Positions 35,865 through 44,403 are shown, numbered from the stretch's first letter. The stretch is DNA of 64,000 nt from Streptomyces sp. DH41 (GCF_029813785.1 NZ_JARVKY010000002.1:620001-684000), one strand, 5' to 3'. Program-made: numbers and translations. Notes: generated from the letters alone by a model not told the origin.

Positions 35865-36056
35865 TGATTCGCAATAGTGAACGCGATGCTATGGAGTCAA
35901 CCGCTGCCACAGCAAGCGACTTGGTACACATTCCGTCCCGCTCGGCCATGAGAGCAACAGGCCGCCGGTGCACCGACCTCCCCGGACTCGGGCAACGCAT
36001 ACGCGAGGAGACTGCGCGGAAAACACCGATCCGGCCAGTTCGCGGCTTGTTCCGCT

Positions 36057-36074
36057 CTGAGTACGGCTACTCAG
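36057..36074. promoter_or_regulatory. Perfect inverted repeat in the divergent toxin/secretion-cassette gap
   Basis: CTGAGTA-CGGC-TACTCAG, a 7-bp perfect repeat with 4-nt centre, lies in the 341-bp gap 35865-36205 between the minus-strand toxin gene and the plus-strand ESX-like gene. No gene is seen in the gap. It could be an operator for either side or a weak hairpin; position favours an operator. Confidence 0.4.
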
Positions 36075-36205
36075 GCTTCTTGGTGTCCGATACGGGTGGG
36101 GCCGGTGGTGACGGCGCGTTAGCGTTCACTTCGTCCACACAACACCGCTGGTGAACAGGCATGTTCGGCCGACGGTGGGTCCAGGAAGTCTGGGAGGGGC
36201 CACGC

Positions 36206-36670
36206 ATGGCGTGGGAAGAGTGGGAGCAGCTCAAGGCTGCGGCGGCCGAACGGCAGCCCGCGCACATGCAACTCAATCAGTTGCCGGCCGACCGGGGTGC
36301 TACGAGCCCGGGTCCGGCGTATGGGCCCCCGTCGGGCAGGTTGAGGTCGGACAAGGCTGCGTGGTCCAAAGCCGGGGAGGGGCTCGGCGAGCTGCGGACC
36401 GACATGGGCAAGGCGTTGACGAAGCTGGAGGACGCCCAGACCGGCCTCGACAAGGGGTCCGCGTTTCTGACCGCCGCGGCGCAGCAGGGTGTGTTCGACT
36501 CGTGGACGCGTCGGGTGAAGGACATCGACGAGTGGTGTGACGGGCTCGCCGGTGTGCTGGAGAAGACGGGCAACGACCAGCTGAGGACCGACGAGGCGAT
36601 CAAGGCGGAGATTGCTGCGCTGGGTGTCGGCTCCCAGGCGGCGACTGCCGCTCAGGGCAGCGGTAGGTGA
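36206..36670 (+). CDS. Small helical ESX-like protein
   Basis: Protein of 154 aa from ATG 36206 with GGGAGGGG just upstream. It has no signal peptide or membrane helix. Residues 1-50 are Ala/Pro-rich, and the rest is strongly helical (SKAGEGLGELRTDMGKALTKLEDAQTGLDKG, then WTRRVKDIDEWCDGLAGVLEKTG, in parts). Length and pattern resemble the WXG-type substrates that precede DUF1023 hydrolases in Streptomyces, although a strict WXG turn is not obvious. It ends 6 nt before the hydrolase gene and is surely co-expressed. A role as secretion partner or chaperone is inferred. Confidence 0.6.
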   Translation: MAWEEWEQLKAAAAERQPAHMQLNQLPADRGATSPGPAYGPPSGRLRSDKAAWSKAGEGLGELRTDMGKALTKLEDAQTGLDKGSAFLTAAAQQGVFDSWTRRVKDIDEWCDGLAGVLEKTGNDQLRTDEAIKAEIAALGVGSQAATAAQGSGR

Positions 36671-36676
36671 TCCCGC

Positions 36677-38458
36677 TTGGACCTGAAGGCGCTCAAGACG
36701 CTCAAGCCGGCCGAGTACGCGGAGGCCGCAGACGGATACCGTGCGGTGAGCGACGCGGCCGATGCAGCCGCGGAGCGCATCGGCAAACAGATCACCAACG
36801 CCATGCACGCGGCCAATGAGGGGAAGGCCGCTGATGCGGCGCAGAAGCAGCTGAAGAAGCTCGCAGAGAATTTCCACTACACCCAGCTCGAGTGCGGCCT
36901 GGTCAGCGGGTCACTCAACGGCTTCTCCGCCGAGATCGCCTCACCTCGGCGCCGCCTGATCGAAGCGTTGGACGATGCGGCGGCTCTGGGATACCCGGTC
37001 AGCCCGGCAGGAGACGTCACCTTTCCCGCAGGCGGCGAGAACAAGGCGACCGGAGGCGAGGTCCCCGGCGGCACGGCGGTCGGCAACAACGGCATGCTGG
37101 GCCCCGGCAACAGAGGTCTGTACGGCCCTGGCCCCAACGGCCTGTACTCACCGGGCGCAGAAGCCGACGGCATCGACATCCACCACGGCAACCCGCACCA
37201 CGCCAGGGCTCAGGACATCGCCGACCGCATCGCCCACGCCCTGCGCGAAGCCTCGGAGATCGACGAGCGGTACAGCGAGGCACTCGGCAAACTCAAGGCG
37301 GCGCCAGGGCTGAGCGTCAGCACGAAGACGTGGGCGGACGTGGCCTCCGACGTGGACGCTGTCAGCTCGGCCGCGCGCGAATACCTCCAGGACACCGTCC
37401 CTTTCGACAAGTCCCCCGCCGACCGAAAAGAGTGGTGGAACGCCCTCACCGACGAACAACGCGAAGAATACAAGATCGCGTTCCCTGAGACCATTGGAAG
37501 CCTGGACGGAATTCCTGCCACGGTGCGCGATGAAGTGAACCGCGAGAATCTGCATGTACTCATCGCCAAACTCGAAGGGCACCACGACGAAACTTCCAAG
37601 GCGCAACTTGAAGGCATGCGAGGAATTCAGGAGAAACTGTCCGTTCCCAGCCAACCACCCATGTTGCTGCTCGGCATCGGGGATGAAGGAAATGGTCGAG
37701 CAATCGTAAGCTACGGAAACCCAGACACTTCAAAGAACGTATCCGCTTACGCTCCGGGACTAGGGACAGCACTTGACGGCGACTTCGCGGACGACACGGT
37801 CCGGCGAGCATTTCAGACCGCAAAAGGAGCATACAAGTACGATCACTCCACCGCTTCCATCGTCTGGTTGGGTTACGACGCTCCCGGTTTCACCGAAGTG
37901 ACGTCCACAACTCTCGCCGACAGGGGGGCTCCTGCATACCGAAGCTTCATGGAAGGCATACAGGCCACCAACGAGAACGTCGATCCTCATGTCACGGCCA
38001 TTGGCCATTCCTATGGCTCACTCTTGGTGGGAACGGCGGCGAGAGAACAGGGCGGTATACCGGGAGTCGACGACATCGTACTCCTGGGCAGCCCTGGCAC
38101 CGGTGCGCAGACCGCCGACGAGCTCAACGTCGGGGAAGGTCACGTATTCGCCGCATCAGCCGGGAATGATCCAGTTTCCTGGCTCCCGGCCCCCAGTAGC
38201 ATTATCGGCCCCGCTCCTGCCATCATCAACGCACTGGACGACGAACGCTGGTTCGGCAGGGACCCCGTCAGCGAGAGTTTTGGCGCCACGCGCATACAAT
38301 CGGGCGACGGCCCATTGCCTATTTGGCTCTCCGGTGAGGGACCGACCCCGGCCCACTCGGGATATTTCGATCCCGAGAGAAACCCGTCCGCTGCCAACAA
38401 TATCGCCAAAATTGTCTCCGGAAGAGCAGATCTAGTCACGACAGAAGAGTCACGATGA
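36677..38458 (+). CDS. DUF1023 alpha/beta-hydrolase with LXG-like helical N-terminus
   Basis: Protein of 593 aa beginning at a TTG codon 6 nt after the preceding stop (GGTAGG upstream). The first 110 residues are a helical, Ala-rich WXG/LXG-like domain, and a Gly/Asn-rich linker of repeated GNNGMLGPGNRGLYGPGPNGLY character follows. A second helical part leads to a DUF1023 alpha/beta-hydrolase domain from about residue 330. The nucleophile is Ser445 in AIGHSYGSLLVG, with VLLGSPGTG and an AGNDPVSWLP strand after it. No signal peptide is present. DUF1023 proteins with such N-termini are candidate type VII secretion effectors or lipases. Codon use becomes less G+C-rich towards the 3' end. Confidence 0.8.
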   Translation: MDLKALKTLKPAEYAEAADGYRAVSDAADAAAERIGKQITNAMHAANEGKAADAAQKQLKKLAENFHYTQLECGLVSGSLNGFSAEIASPRRRLIEALDDAAALGYPVSPAGDVTFPAGGENKATGGEVPGGTAVGNNGMLGPGNRGLYGPGPNGLYSPGAEADGIDIHHGNPHHARAQDIADRIAHALREASEIDERYSEALGKLKAAPGLSVSTKTWADVASDVDAVSSAAREYLQDTVPFDKSPADRKEWWNALTDEQREEYKIAFPETIGSLDGIPATVRDEVNRENLHVLIAKLEGHHDETSKAQLEGMRGIQEKLSVPSQPPMLLLGIGDEGNGRAIVSYGNPDTSKNVSAYAPGLGTALDGDFADDTVRRAFQTAKGAYKYDHSTASIVWLGYDAPGFTEVTSTTLADRGAPAYRSFMEGIQATNENVDPHVTAIGHSYGSLLVGTAAREQGGIPGVDDIVLLGSPGTGAQTADELNVGEGHVFAASAGNDPVSWLPAPSSIIGPAPAIINALDDERWFGRDPVSESFGATRIQSGDGPLPIWLSGEGPTPAHSGYFDPERNPSAANNIAKIVSGRADLVTTEESR

Positions 38459-39063
38459 AAAGGTTTCCCATCCGAGTGATCGGAATCGCACTGGCACTCC
38501 TCGCCGTCGCCGGTTGCGGCGGTGACCATGGGGGTTCGGAAGGCGCACGGAAGGATCCGAATGTGAACATGCAGGAGGCAGCGGACAAGGCCGACGCGCT
38601 TGTTGACGAAACCTTCTCAGCGGTGAAGCCTCCCGTCGAGTGGACTCACGACGTGTCGGATCACGGCAGCTGTGGTGGAGAGTCGACCGGGCTGGGGGAC
38701 GTCACGCGCCGTGCGGTAGTCATGACGAAGGTTTCGAAGGAGAGGAGGGGTGCCCTGCTCGGCATCATCGAGCGTCATTGGAAGAAGAACGGGCACAGGA
38801 TTACCGACGTCAGCCCGAATGTCGATTTCCCAGAACTTTACGCTGAGAGCGGTGACGGACTGCTCCGCATGAGCTTGGTAGTCGGCGGGGAGGGCCAGTT
38901 CTTTCTTGACATCCAAACCTCCTGCGTCAAGGAGTCGAGCGTAGCCCCGCCGGCGACGAAAGTGAACGGCCGCAGTTACTACGGTGAGGCGATTCCGAGG
39001 CCCAACGTGGAAGACACCTTCTGGTCGTCCAGTGAATCTCTCTCATCGACGCCTTCGGGCTGA
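38455..39063 (+). CDS. Lipoprotein of the DUF1023 cassette
   Basis: Secreted lipoprotein of 202 aa. The signal peptide KRFPIRVIGIALALLAVAG ends in the lipobox LAVAGC with Cys near residue 21. The mature part is about 180 residues with two further Cys (GSCGGES and QTSCVKE). Its ATG overlaps the hydrolase stop (ATGA), so the two are translationally coupled. Similar lipoproteins accompany DUF1023/ESX-like cassettes in Streptomyces and have been suggested as immunity or anchoring partners. No domain recognised. Confidence 0.75.
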   Translation: MKRFPIRVIGIALALLAVAGCGGDHGGSEGARKDPNVNMQEAADKADALVDETFSAVKPPVEWTHDVSDHGSCGGESTGLGDVTRRAVVMTKVSKERRGALLGIIERHWKKNGHRITDVSPNVDFPELYAESGDGLLRMSLVVGGEGQFFLDIQTSCVKESSVAPPATKVNGRSYYGEAIPRPNVEDTFWSSSESLSSTPSG

Positions 39064-39064
39064 G

Positions 39065-39236
39065 CAGATCACCAACGCCATGCACGCGGCCAATGAGGGG
39101 AAGGCCGCTGATGCGGCGCAGAAGCAGCTGAAGAAGCTCGCGGAGACTTTCCACTACACCTGGCTCGAGTACGGCCTGGCCGGCGGGTCACTCAACGGCT
39201 TCTCCGCCGAGATCGCCTCACCTCGGCGCCGTCTGA
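39065..39236 (+). repeat. Partial duplicate of the DUF1023 gene 5' region
   Basis: About 172 bp nearly identical (about 8 differences) to 36788-36959, the part of the hydrolase gene encoding ITNAMHAANEGKAADAAQKQ onwards. It starts within 5 bp of the lipoprotein stop and ends just before the pglX remnant. Read in frame it reaches a stop at 39266-39268. There is no promoter or start, so it is a leftover of duplication or recombination rather than a gene. Confidence 0.85.
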
Positions 39237-39248
39237 CCGACACCACTA

Positions 39249-40403
39249 ACCTGGTTCGAGTACTCTAGCTTTTCCCCCGCCCGATACTGGTCCAACATGC
39301 TGGTTTCCTTCCCATTCGTCGCTACCCACTCACACTTCAGCCTCCGGCGAGACAGAAAAGAATTCATTCGCACCGCACCGGTCATCAAATTGCCGGATGG
39401 GGCGGGCGAGGAGCGGCATCTGGAGTTGTTGGGGGTACTCAATAGCTCTGCCGCCGGTTTCTGGCTTAAGCAAGTGTGCCAGGGAAAAGGAAATCGAGGC
39501 GGGGAGCGCTCAACAGGACGGTGCGCTTGGGAGGAGTACTACGAGTTCACGGGCACCAAACTCCAGGAGTTCCCTCTCCCCAAGCAGCTCCCTCTCGCCC
39601 TCGGCCGGGAACTTGACACCCTCGCCCAGCTGTCGGCCAAGCACGAACCGTCCGCTGTCGCCCGCGCTGCCGTACCCACGCGGAAGGCTCTCGACAAGGC
39701 GCGTGGAGCGCATGAGCAGGTTCGTGCCCGCATGATCGCAATGCAAGAAGAGCTGGACTGGGCTGTCTATGGGGCATACGGGCTTCTGACGCCGGACGAG
39801 GTCGCGCGTGCAACGACCAGCGACCCTCCGGAAGCGGCACGGCTCAACGCCAGTCACGGAGATCCCTACCCACTGGCACGAGGACTACCGGAAGGTCATC
39901 CAGTCCCGGGTTGATCTCATCAAGGCCAACAAGAACATTCGGCTCAGCGGCTCGATAACAAGGTGCCGCCGAAGTACACCAGCGCGGACTTCCTCAAGAA
40001 CTCCTACTGGTCGAACCGCGGCAAGCTCGACGTACCCAAGGAGCGGTTCGTCTCCTACCCCGGCGCCTCCACCGACTCCGACACCTCTCTCCTCCTCGGA
40101 TGGGCCGGCTGGAACCACCGCGACCAGGCCGACGCACTCGTCGGGCTCATCCGGGGCCGCGTCGAGAGCGGCGGCTGGGAGAAGGAGGATCCGCGGTTCG
40201 TGCCACTGCTCGCCGGGCTGCGGGAAGTGATGCCCTGGGTGTACCAGTGGTACGGCGGCCACGACGAGGAGTGGGACGGCAACCCCGCCGAGGAGTTCCA
40301 GGCCGCCCTGGACAACGGCCGCATGGAGCGGGGTCTGTCCGAGTCCGACCTGACCAACTGGCGCCCCGAGAAGAAGACGCGGGGGCGGAAGAAGAGCGAG
40401 TGA
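39249..40403 (+). pseudogene. pglX: Truncated, multiply broken BREX-2 pglX (adenine methyltransferase)
   Basis: The remains of the C-terminal part of PglX, the adenine-specific methyltransferase of BREX-2/Pgl phage resistance. Three frames must be joined. Frame 1 (39249 to about 39836) has WFEYSSF, FVATHSHF, RTAPVIKLPDGAGEERHLEL, LGVLNSSAAGFWLKQV and YEFTGTKLQEFPLPKQLPL. Frame 2 (about 39837-39950) has HGSTPVTEIPTHWHEDYRKV. Frame 3 (about 39963-40403) has VPPKYTSADFLKNSYWSNRG, PKERFVSYPGAS, LLLGWAGWNHRDQA and the C-terminus GRKKSE. The methyltransferase domain is missing upstream and at least one internal deletion is needed between frames 2 and 3. It cannot be functional. Confidence 0.85.
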
Positions 40404-40783
40404 CGACGAGCCTCACCGCCCGCTGGCTGGCCGCCGGTCACCCGCCCACCGCCGTACGTACGCACATCCTGCGCGGCCTGCCAGATGACGAAACCCCCGT
40501 CCACCGCCCCGGCGGCCTCCTGCGCCACCTGCTCCGCGACGTGCCGCCGCCCCAGCCCCACGCCCAGCCCGCCACCACCACGTCACCGCACGCGGACGAG
40601 AACCCCGCCCGGCAGCAACCCCCAGGCCCCCGCCTGTCCACCCGCCTCGCAGGCACCCGCGAGTGCGCGGGCGACCACGTGCAACCGCTGCTGTGCAGGC
40701 CCGTAGGAGACGAGACCCACTGCCCGCGCTGCGCAAGCCGTCCGACCGTCATCTCTGGTTCGACCGGCCGAGCCGCCGACTGA
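40400..40783 (+). pseudogene. C-terminal fragment of a Streptomyces helix-turn-helix family protein
   Basis: An open frame from GTG 40400 (overlapping the pglX stop as GTGA) encodes 127 residues. SLTARWLAAGHPPTAVRTHI, LRGLPDDETPVHRPGGLLR and the closing AGTRECAGDHVQPLLCRPVG with CPRC are familiar from the C-terminal ends of larger Streptomyces helix-turn-helix proteins. The DNA-binding part is absent. It is probably a leftover joined to the pglX remnant by rearrangement, although expression as a short protein cannot be excluded. Confidence 0.5.
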
Positions 40784-40925
40784 AGCAGCTCCAGCCGTCC
40801 TTCAAGAAGCAGATCCGGGCGGGCGCCGTACGCGACTCGCAGTTACCCGATCCTGTGCCACTGGGTGAGGTGAACGAGGTGCGCAGCCCCAGAGGTGGAT
40901 CTGAACTGGGCCGGGACAAGAGCAA

Positions 40926-40949
40926 AGGCCCGCCGTCTTTGGCGGGCCT
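40926..40949 (+). terminator. Hairpin terminator
   Basis: AGGCCCGCC (40926-40934) pairs perfectly with GGCGGGCCT (40941-40949) around a 6-nt loop. The gap 40784-41034 contains no other feature. Confidence 0.7.
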
Positions 40950-41034
40950 CGCGCCTGCTCGCCGCAACGAGCAGCGGGTTCACCCCGACCCTGATGCTTC
41001 TCCGTACGCTCTACCCCTGGGGGTGACTGGGGCC

Positions 41035-41163
41035 ATGGCGCCCGGCGACCACAAGGTCTTCGAACGCCTCGGAATCTATGACGAGGTCTGGCAGCGCTGC
41101 CGGAGCGGGCAGAACGGTATCCCCGAAGGGGCCCGGCGAGGATATGTGGAGGTGCTGCTGTGA
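41035..41163 (+). CDS. 42-aa hypothetical protein
   Basis: Short frame from ATG 41035 with a G-rich stretch upstream. The product, with FERLGIYDEVWQRCRSGQNG and IPEGARRGYVEVLL, is compact and amphipathic. Its stop overlaps the GTG of the next gene (GTGA), suggesting coupled translation and a working pair. No family recognised; it could also be the tail of an older, longer gene. Confidence 0.5.
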   Translation: MAPGDHKVFERLGIYDEVWQRCRSGQNGIPEGARRGYVEVLL

Positions 41164-42149
41164 ACAGTCCGCAGAACCTGCCCGACCCCTCGGACAAGGA
41201 GGCCCTGAGGGCCTGGATGCAGGCCAACCGTGTCAAAGCAGACGGTCGTCATCCGGTGCGGTCAGCAGACGAATTCGCTGCGGCACAACAGCGCAAGCTA
41301 TTGAAGACCGTGGGATGCACCACCAGCAGTACCGAAGCCGATACGGCTCGGCGATCACTCCGGTTGGCTCTCGAAGGGACGCCCGTCCGGGAACATCGCA
41401 TGGAGTCGTCCGTGCTCGGACAGTGGCTGACCTCCTTCCAGGAGGCAGTCACCACCGTCGCCCACGCCCTCGATGAGAGTCGCCCCACACACGACTACGG
41501 ACCGTTGCCGCAAGCCGTCCGAAAGGCAACACGGCTCTACGCCGCAGCGACCTTTCCCTCGTCGTACGGCATGGTCCTGGAGGAAGCACCGACAGACGAG
41601 GACGAGCTACCACTACCGGAGGTGGCCTCGACGGAGTCGTTGCTGGACCGTGCGATGGGGACTGTCCTCGACATCACTGACCGGGCGGAGGCAGGCCCGG
41701 GAGCCATCGACGCGGTGATCGAAACAGCGCTGCCCTTGGGTGGGCGGGTCTTCAACCGTCTTGCCGACCTGACAGAGGTACTCGCTGACTCGGGGACCGA
41801 TGTCAGCCTGACCTGGAGTTCGCCGTACAACGGTGTGCGTGCCTCCCGCCTCGGCTCACGAAACGCCCAGCGGTGCCGGGACGCGCTGCGCGCCGCGCAG
41901 CCCGAGGAGCACTCGGAACGGCTGGCGGGCAGGCTCGTCGGCGGCAGCGTGCTGCGGGGGACGGTGGAGATCGAGACGGCCGACCGGGGCGTCATCACTG
42001 CCCGCGTGGATCACGAGGTCACCAGCCTGCTGAGTGCCTACGCGAACCGCCGGATCACTGCCGAGGTCCTCGTGTCAACCGTCCGCTCACCGCACGGAGG
42101 CGAGCACCACAGCTATGTCGTACTCAATTTGGCCCTGCACACAAGCTGA
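41160..42149 (+). CDS. Hypothetical protein, 329 aa
   Basis: Cytoplasmic protein without signal peptide or membrane helix, starting at GTG 41160 and coupled to the 42-aa frame. The N-terminal half is helical (DKEALRAWMQANRVKADGRH; SVLGQWLTSFQEAVTTVAHAL). The C-terminal 110 residues look like an alpha/beta domain (RCRDALRAAQPEEHSERLAG; GTVEIETADRGVITARVDH). Similar C-terminal ends occur in other unnamed Streptomyces proteins, from memory. Function unknown. It is the last gene of the accessory island. Confidence 0.7.
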   Translation: MNSPQNLPDPSDKEALRAWMQANRVKADGRHPVRSADEFAAAQQRKLLKTVGCTTSSTEADTARRSLRLALEGTPVREHRMESSVLGQWLTSFQEAVTTVAHALDESRPTHDYGPLPQAVRKATRLYAAATFPSSYGMVLEEAPTDEDELPLPEVASTESLLDRAMGTVLDITDRAEAGPGAIDAVIETALPLGGRVFNRLADLTEVLADSGTDVSLTWSSPYNGVRASRLGSRNAQRCRDALRAAQPEEHSERLAGRLVGGSVLRGTVEIETADRGVITARVDHEVTSLLSAYANRRITAEVLVSTVRSPHGGEHHSYVVLNLALHTS

Positions 42150-42429
42150 CACCGTGTTCTCCGTGAACGGTCGACTTACGCGGGAGCAGACCATCACCCG
42201 AACGTGTGATCCACCCAAGTCCGTGGCCGGCCTCGTGGCCGGGCGACGTAGCGTCAGGTGGCTGCGCCCGCAGCAGGCGGGAGGGTCGCAGGTTCGGTGA
42301 GTGAGAGGGCGGCATCGCGTGAACGCGGGCACTGGTGATCGAAGCGAACTGTTCGTCGACGGCACCGACAGGGTGCGTTCGGACAGGGAAAAGACAGGCC
42401 AAGGGGCAGTGACCGGCGGGGGGACGGTG

Positions 42430-43608
42430 ATGTTCTCCGACGCTCCCGGCGGTGGCTGTGCGTCGCCGTCGGCAGCCCCGGTCTCGGCCCGCACCGGTGC
42501 CGCCGGTCCCCGTGGCGTCGGTCCCGGTGGCGTCAGTCCCGGTGGCGTCGGTCCCGGGGCTGCCTCCGTCCCGCGTGCCCGGCCCGCGCCGCGTCCCCGG
42601 CCCGGCGGTGTCCCTGCCGGGCACCTGGGTGCGGGGCGATGGGGAAAGATCGCGCAGCGGATCGTGCCGGACGACCTCCAGCCCGACGTGCTGCGGCTGG
42701 AGCTGATCGAACTCGGGGACGCGTTCCGCGCCTACCAGCGGCGCCCCGAACCCGACCTCGCCGTCCTCGCCGAACTCCACGACCGCAAGGCCCGCGCCTT
42801 CACAGCGTGGGCCGCCGTCACCGACGACGCGTCCCTGCGCGAGGAGGCGGAGCGGGCGGAGACGGCGGCGCGGACGACACGCGAGATGAACGCCAACCGC
42901 CTCGGCGTCACGGCGGACGGAGACGGGCCGGCCGTCGAGCGGTTGCTGACCCGGGCCCAGGCCGTCCACGGCCGTACCGTGCTCGAGCACGTCCGGGTCC
43001 ATGCCCCGCTCCCCGACGCGGAGGCGCGGCTCGCGGTGCTCATGCTCACCCTGCGGGCCGCGCGCGCCGGCACGGGGAACGTCACCGGGCAGGACCTCCT
43101 CGGCTGGCTGCAGGGCGATGCCGAGCGGGTGCTCCAGCAGCTGGTCGACGTCGGCTGGCTGCGGCTGCCGGAGGACGTGTCCGCCGACGACGCGCTGACT
43201 TCCCGGCCCGAGGAACCCACCCAGGTCACCGTCCCCACGCTGTTGCCCGTCGAGCCCCGCCTGTTCCGCTTCGGCAAGGTCACCCGTGCGCGGCTCTCGG
43301 GGTGGGCGCAGAAGGTGGTGGGCGACCGGAAGCTGCGGAAGAAGAAGGCGGGGGCCGCCACACGGCTTCTCGCCGTGTACACCGCCGCCCACAGCCGTCC
43401 CGACGGGCGTCTCGGAAGCACCGGCGAGCACGCCGGCCTCGCGCTGGACGTGGTCGCCTCGTTCTGCGCCGTGCGGCCCGAGGAAGTCGCCGAGCACACC
43501 GCACTGCTGGTCGCCGCCGGCTGGCTCACGGAGGAGGCCGACACCGCCGAGGGGAGGCTGCGGGGTCGGCTCGCCGAGCGGGTACTGCCGTTGAGCGGCC
43601 TGCTGTGA
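42430..43608 (+). CDS. Hypothetical protein, 392 aa
   Basis: Start at ATG 42430, preceded by GGGGGGACGGTG; an upstream ATG-less extension to 42301 is less likely. The first 65 residues are Gly/Pro/Ala-rich with a run of GPGGVSPGGVGPG units. The rest is mainly helical (DDLQPDVLRLELIELGDAFR; DGPAVERLLTRAQAVHGRTV), with two repeats of a helix-rich unit near the end (LLGWLQGDAERVLQQLVDVGWLRLPED in parts, and HTALLVAAGWLTEEAD) that could be winged-helix-like. No family recognised. The 280 bases upstream (42150-42429) hold no gene. The 181 bases downstream are also empty. Confidence 0.7.
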   Translation: MFSDAPGGGCASPSAAPVSARTGAAGPRGVGPGGVSPGGVGPGAASVPRARPAPRPRPGGVPAGHLGAGRWGKIAQRIVPDDLQPDVLRLELIELGDAFRAYQRRPEPDLAVLAELHDRKARAFTAWAAVTDDASLREEAERAETAARTTREMNANRLGVTADGDGPAVERLLTRAQAVHGRTVLEHVRVHAPLPDAEARLAVLMLTLRAARAGTGNVTGQDLLGWLQGDAERVLQQLVDVGWLRLPEDVSADDALTSRPEEPTQVTVPTLLPVEPRLFRFGKVTRARLSGWAQKVVGDRKLRKKKAGAATRLLAVYTAAHSRPDGRLGSTGEHAGLALDVVASFCAVRPEEVAEHTALLVAAGWLTEEADTAEGRLRGRLAERVLPLSGLL

Positions 43609-43789
43609 CGGCGCCTCGGTGACGGGTTCCTCGGTGACGTGCCGCCGCTGTGCCACCGCCGCGTCGCCGGGGGCGGCCGACGGTGGTCGGCCCGACCACC
43701 CCGACAGGCTGCGGGCCGACCTCTACAGATGCCGGCCGTAGGGCCGAAACACCTGGTCACAGAGGCCCGCGAAGCGGGATCTTCGGGGC

Positions 43790-44252
43790 ATGACCACCGC
43801 TTCCACCGGCGTCACCCCCTTCACGGTCACCGCCTCCTTCACCATCCGTTTCAGCGCCACCCCGCGCGGCGCCCGCCTCGCCCGGCGACTGGCCTCGCAC
43901 CAGCTGGACCGCTGGGGGTGGCCGTACCGCACACCGGTCCACGACTCCGTGGAACTGGTCGTGGGCGAACTGGCGGCCAACGCCGTCACCCACGGGAGGG
44001 TGCCGGGGCGAAACGCCGAGCTACGGCTGGCCCACGACGGCGCGGGGCGCGTCCTGGTGGAGGTGAGCGACGTGCGCGGGGAGCGGGTGCCGGTGCTCGC
44101 GCCGGGCGGGCGAAGGCTCGCGGAAGACGGGCGCGGGCTGACCCTGGTGGCCGCGCTGGCCGAGGAGTGGGGGGGTGGCCGAGCGGTCGGGCGCGCCTGG
44201 CAAGACCGTGTGGGCCGTGGTGACGGACGGCTCCCTCCACCACGTCTCCTGA
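43790..44252 (+). pseudogene. Anti-sigma-like ATP-binding (HATPase_c) protein with 1-nt frameshift
   Basis: The family is the RsbW/SpoIIAB-like regulator group so common in Streptomyces. N-box ELAANAVTHG and G-box DGRGLTLVAAL are present, followed by EEWG. Here the frame runs into a 7-G tract (44169-44175). Removing one G restores a normal family ending (GKTVWAVVTDGSLHHVS) and a stop at 44250-44252. As printed, the ATG 43790 frame goes on to 44362 with a non-homologous tail. Either the gene is broken, it slips at the G tract, or the tract was miscounted in sequencing. The target sigma factor is unknown. Confidence 0.7.
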
Positions 44253-44365
44253 GTTCCGAACACGGCACCGCGCACCAGCTTCAGCGCCTTGCCGAACTGC
44301 TCCTGCAGCTGTGGCGTGACGACGTACTCCTCGATGCGCCCGGCGGCCTTCCCGGTGCATAACGC

Positions 44366-44403
44366 ACGGTGCCCAGCACCCCCGAAGGGGTACTGGGCAC
44401 CGT
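44366..44403 (-). terminator. groEL terminator
   Basis: A long two-part hairpin: ACGGTGCCCAG (44366-44376) pairs with 44393-44403, and inside it ACCCC (44378-44382) pairs with GGGGT (44387-44391) around a 4-nt tip. It lies just past the groEL stop. Confidence 0.85.

Noticed and set aside
35696-36154. 152-codon plus-strand frame upstream of the ESX-like gene
   Set aside because: It overlaps the start of the toxin gene on the other strand, lacks a ribosome site and has no coherent protein features.
38984-39268. 94-codon frame joining the lipoprotein 3' end to the duplicated hydrolase segment
   Set aside because: It spans the stop of the lipoprotein in another frame and is just the partial copy read through; no ribosome site.
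39885-40262. Minus-strand frame of 125 codons across the pglX remnant
   Set aside because: The plus strand reads as recognisable PglX segments; the minus-strand product has no features.
44253-44365. Minus-strand reading IEEYVVTPQLQEQFGKALKL near the broken anti-sigma gene
   Set aside because: Looks coding-like over about 35 codons but has no start, no stop in a sensible place and overlaps the ATPase 3' end. Too short to call a gene remnant.
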